Assembly: GCF_000422745.1 (NCBI RefSeq)
Contig: NZ_AUGQ01000007.1
Span: 1-64,000 of the forward strand
DNA from: Microbacterium gubbeenense DSM 15944
GTDB lineage: Bacteria; Actinomycetota; Actinomycetes; Actinomycetales; Microbacteriaceae
Length of the DNA: 64,000 nt
Direction: 5' to 3'
Every line of letters begins with the position of its first letter. Position 1 is the stretch's first letter. This document shows, piece by piece, positions 62,212 to 64,000 of this stretch. Under the pieces are notes generated by a model. That model saw only the letters and a list, made by a program, of their open reading frames with translations. It was not told the DNA's origin and made no database searches. A program made the translations under genes and the position numbers.

Positions 62212-64000
62212 GTGATCATTGACGTGGAGGCGCCGCCGCCGCGGTCGCGCGTATCCGCGCCATCGCGGATCGGCGAGATCGATGGGCTGCGCGGAATCGC
62301 GCTGACGCTCGTCGTCGTTTTCCACTTGTTCGGCCACGGCCGCGTCTCGGGCGGCGTCGACGTCTTCCTCACGATCTCCGGGTTCCTGCTCGTCTTGTCG
62401 CTCGCGCGCGCCCTGGGCGCGGATCGTCCACTCGGCATCGCCTCGCGCTGGGGGCGCACGTTCTCGCGGCTCGCCCCGCCCGCGGCCGTTGTGCTCGTGG
62501 CCGTCACGATCCTCTCGTTCACTGTCTATTCGCCCTGGCTGCGCGAACAGAACCTCATCGAGGTCGTCTCCACCGCGCTGTACGTCGAGAACTGGCAGCT
62601 GATCACCTCCCAGCTGGAGTACGGTGCGGCCGGCCCCGAGACGAGCCCCCTGCAGCACTTCTGGTCGTTGTCGGTGCAGGCGCAGTTCTTCCTGGTCTTT
62701 CCGATCGTGGTCGCTGCGATCGTGTTTCTCATCCGGTCGGTGCGTGCTCGGGTCATCACATTCTGGGCGCTCCTGACGGTGGCGACGGCCGCGTCGTTCG
62801 CGTACGCGCTGCGCGAGAATCTGGCGGATCCGCAGAGTGCGTACTTCGACTCGTTCGCCCGTTTCTGGGAGCTCGGGCTCGGCGGACTCGTCGCGGGCAT
62901 CGCGATGGCGGGGCGCGCGCTTCCGGCGAGCATGAAGGCGTTCGCGGGGTGGGCGGGGCTCGCCATGATCATCGTGAGCGGGTTCGTGTTCGACGGCGGG
63001 ACGATGTACCCGGGGCCGGCGGCGCTGCTGCCTGTCGGCGGGGCGCTCCTCGTGATCCTCTCGTCCGCGGGCGGACGGCGCTCGCCCTCGGCGCTCCTCA
63101 CGAGCCGGCCGCTGCGCTGGCTCGACAGCATCTCGTACGGGCTGTACCTGTGGCACTGGCCGATCCTCATCGCGCTGCTGACGCTCCAGGGGCGCGAGGC
63201 GATCGACTGGCAAGGCGCGCTCGTCGTGCTCGCGAGCGCGCTCGCCGCGACGATGCTGACGCGTCTGCTGCTGCGGGCGCCCACGACGTGGGCGACGGAT
63301 CCGCGGCGGTCGATCGCGCTCGCGCTGGTGGCGATCATCGTCGCTGCGGCTCCCGCGGGCGCCCTCCTGGCGCACGCGGCGACGCAGCGGTCGCCCGTCG
63401 CCGTGGCCGGCTGCGCCGGCGCGGCCTCGCTAGATCCCGACCGCACCGATTGCGCGGACGAGATGTACGACGGCGAGCTGCAGCCGGCGCTCGAGAACCT
63501 GCGCGCGGACGACGCGAACAGGGGAGAGTGCTGGGCGCCCCTCGGCAGCGACACGGTGGCGGTCTGCGCGCTCGGCGACGAGCACGGGTACGCGAAGCGG
63601 ATCCTCGCCGTCGGCGACTCGCATAACAACGTCTTGCTCGACGTCTACGAGGAGATCGCCTCGGCGCGCGGGTGGCGCATCGATGCGGCGGGGCGGGCCG
63701 GATGCCAGTGGGTATCGCCCGACGCACCCGTCTACGGGCAGAGCGATGCGGATCAGCAGGCCTGCGCAGACTGGCGCAGGGCGATCGACGAACGCGCGAC
63801 GTCGGGCGAGTACGACGCGATCTTCACGACCGCCTCGTCGAAGTCGAGGTTCGCGTCGACGTCGGCCGGCGTGACGGACGACGAATATCACGCGGAGGTG
63901 CTCGTTGCGGCCTGGTCGCACCGTTCGTCGACATCGACCCCGATCATCGCGCTGCGGGACAACCCGATCTTCCCGAGCGAGATGCTCGAGTGCCTCACCG
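62212..64000 (+). CDS. Acyltransferase family 3 (OafA/YrhL type) with SGNH domain, cut by window end
   Basis: At least 596 residues, open to the window edge; GTG 62212 is the best start seen, with no clear ribosome site. RIGEIDGLRGIALTLVVVFHLF carries the acyltransferase His, GGVDVFLTISGFLL follows, and about ten membrane spans run to SISYGLYLWHWPILIALL and beyond (to residue 400). The extracellular part contains ILAVGDSHNNVLLDVYEE, the SGNH catalytic GDSH motif, as in O-acetyltransferases of OafA/OatA type. It acetylates sugars of the envelope glycan. Forty-five bases after the second Wzt. Confidence 0.85.
   Translation, partial: MIIDVEAPPPRSRVSAPSRIGEIDGLRGIALTLVVVFHLFGHGRVSGGVDVFLTISGFLLVLSLARALGADRPLGIASRWGRTFSRLAPPAAVVLVAVTILSFTVYSPWLREQNLIEVVSTALYVENWQLITSQLEYGAAGPETSPLQHFWSLSVQAQFFLVFPIVVAAIVFLIRSVRARVITFWALLTVATAASFAYALRENLADPQSAYFDSFARFWELGLGGLVAGIAMAGRALPASMKAFAGWAGLAMIIVSGFVFDGGTMYPGPAALLPVGGALLVILSSAGGRRSPSALLTSRPLRWLDSISYGLYLWHWPILIALLTLQGREAIDWQGALVVLASALAATMLTRLLLRAPTTWATDPRRSIALALVAIIVAAAPAGALLAHAATQRSPVAVAGCAGAASLDPDRTDCADEMYDGELQPALENLRADDANRGECWAPLGSDTVAVCALGDEHGYAKRILAVGDSHNNVLLDVYEEIASARGWRIDAAGRAGCQWVSPDAPVYGQSDADQQACADWRRAIDERATSGEYDAIFTTASSKSRFASTSAGVTDDEYHAEVLVAAWSHRSSTSTPIIALRDNPIFPSEMLECLT

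Overview
The window is high-GC DNA from an actinobacterium, most likely a member of the Microbacteriaceae (Microbacterium-like). The grounds are codon use, frequent GTG starts, pervasive ATGA/TGATG gene overlaps, an actinobacterial acyl-CoA carboxylase cluster with an epsilon subunit, a Pst operon with a Streptomyces-type PHO box, and LCP/LGFP envelope proteins. I see no rRNA, tRNA or CRISPR array, and no gene-free stretch longer than 300 bases.

Layout. 1-309 is the right end of an ISL3-type insertion sequence. 370-6127 carries accessory and regulatory genes: GNAT acetyltransferase, pirin, a PadR/membrane-protein pair, a VOC dioxygenase-like gene with an NADP-binding reductase, and a divergent MarR regulator. 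6128-10301 is pstSCAB (minus strand), followed by xthA and the succinate dehydrogenase operon sdhCDAB. manC is divergent from sdhC. 16278-24349 is a nucleoside uptake and salvage operon (BMP lipoprotein, ABC transporter, cdd, deoA, add). After an LLM oxidoreductase and a small membrane protein comes a mannitol PTS operon (EIIB-HPr fusion, ptsI, mtlA, mtlD) with a divergent PRD regulator. A second PadR/membrane pair follows.

35258-47921 looks like a conserved housekeeping block: phosphohexomutase, purine nucleoside phosphorylase, LpdA, acyl-CoA carboxylase alpha/beta/epsilon, Maf, an RNA methyltransferase, BirA, a PH-domain protein, purK and purE. 47918-64000 is a cell-envelope glycopolymer locus: an LCP transferase, two Wzm/Wzt ABC exporters, UDP-glucose dehydrogenase, UDP-galactopyranose mutase, glycosyltransferases, a pyruvyl-transferase-like protein, a secreted LGFP-repeat protein and an O-acyltransferase cut by the window end. 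Together these suggest an acidic, possibly galactofuranose-containing and pyruvylated wall polymer.

No wholly novel multi-gene system stands out. The least expected signals are an in-frame EIIB-HPr fusion with a retained internal start, several long or repeated palindromes, paired PadR/HAAS modules with palindromic promoters, and a strong excess of the hexamer GGATCC across the whole window (about 110-115 copies by eye).
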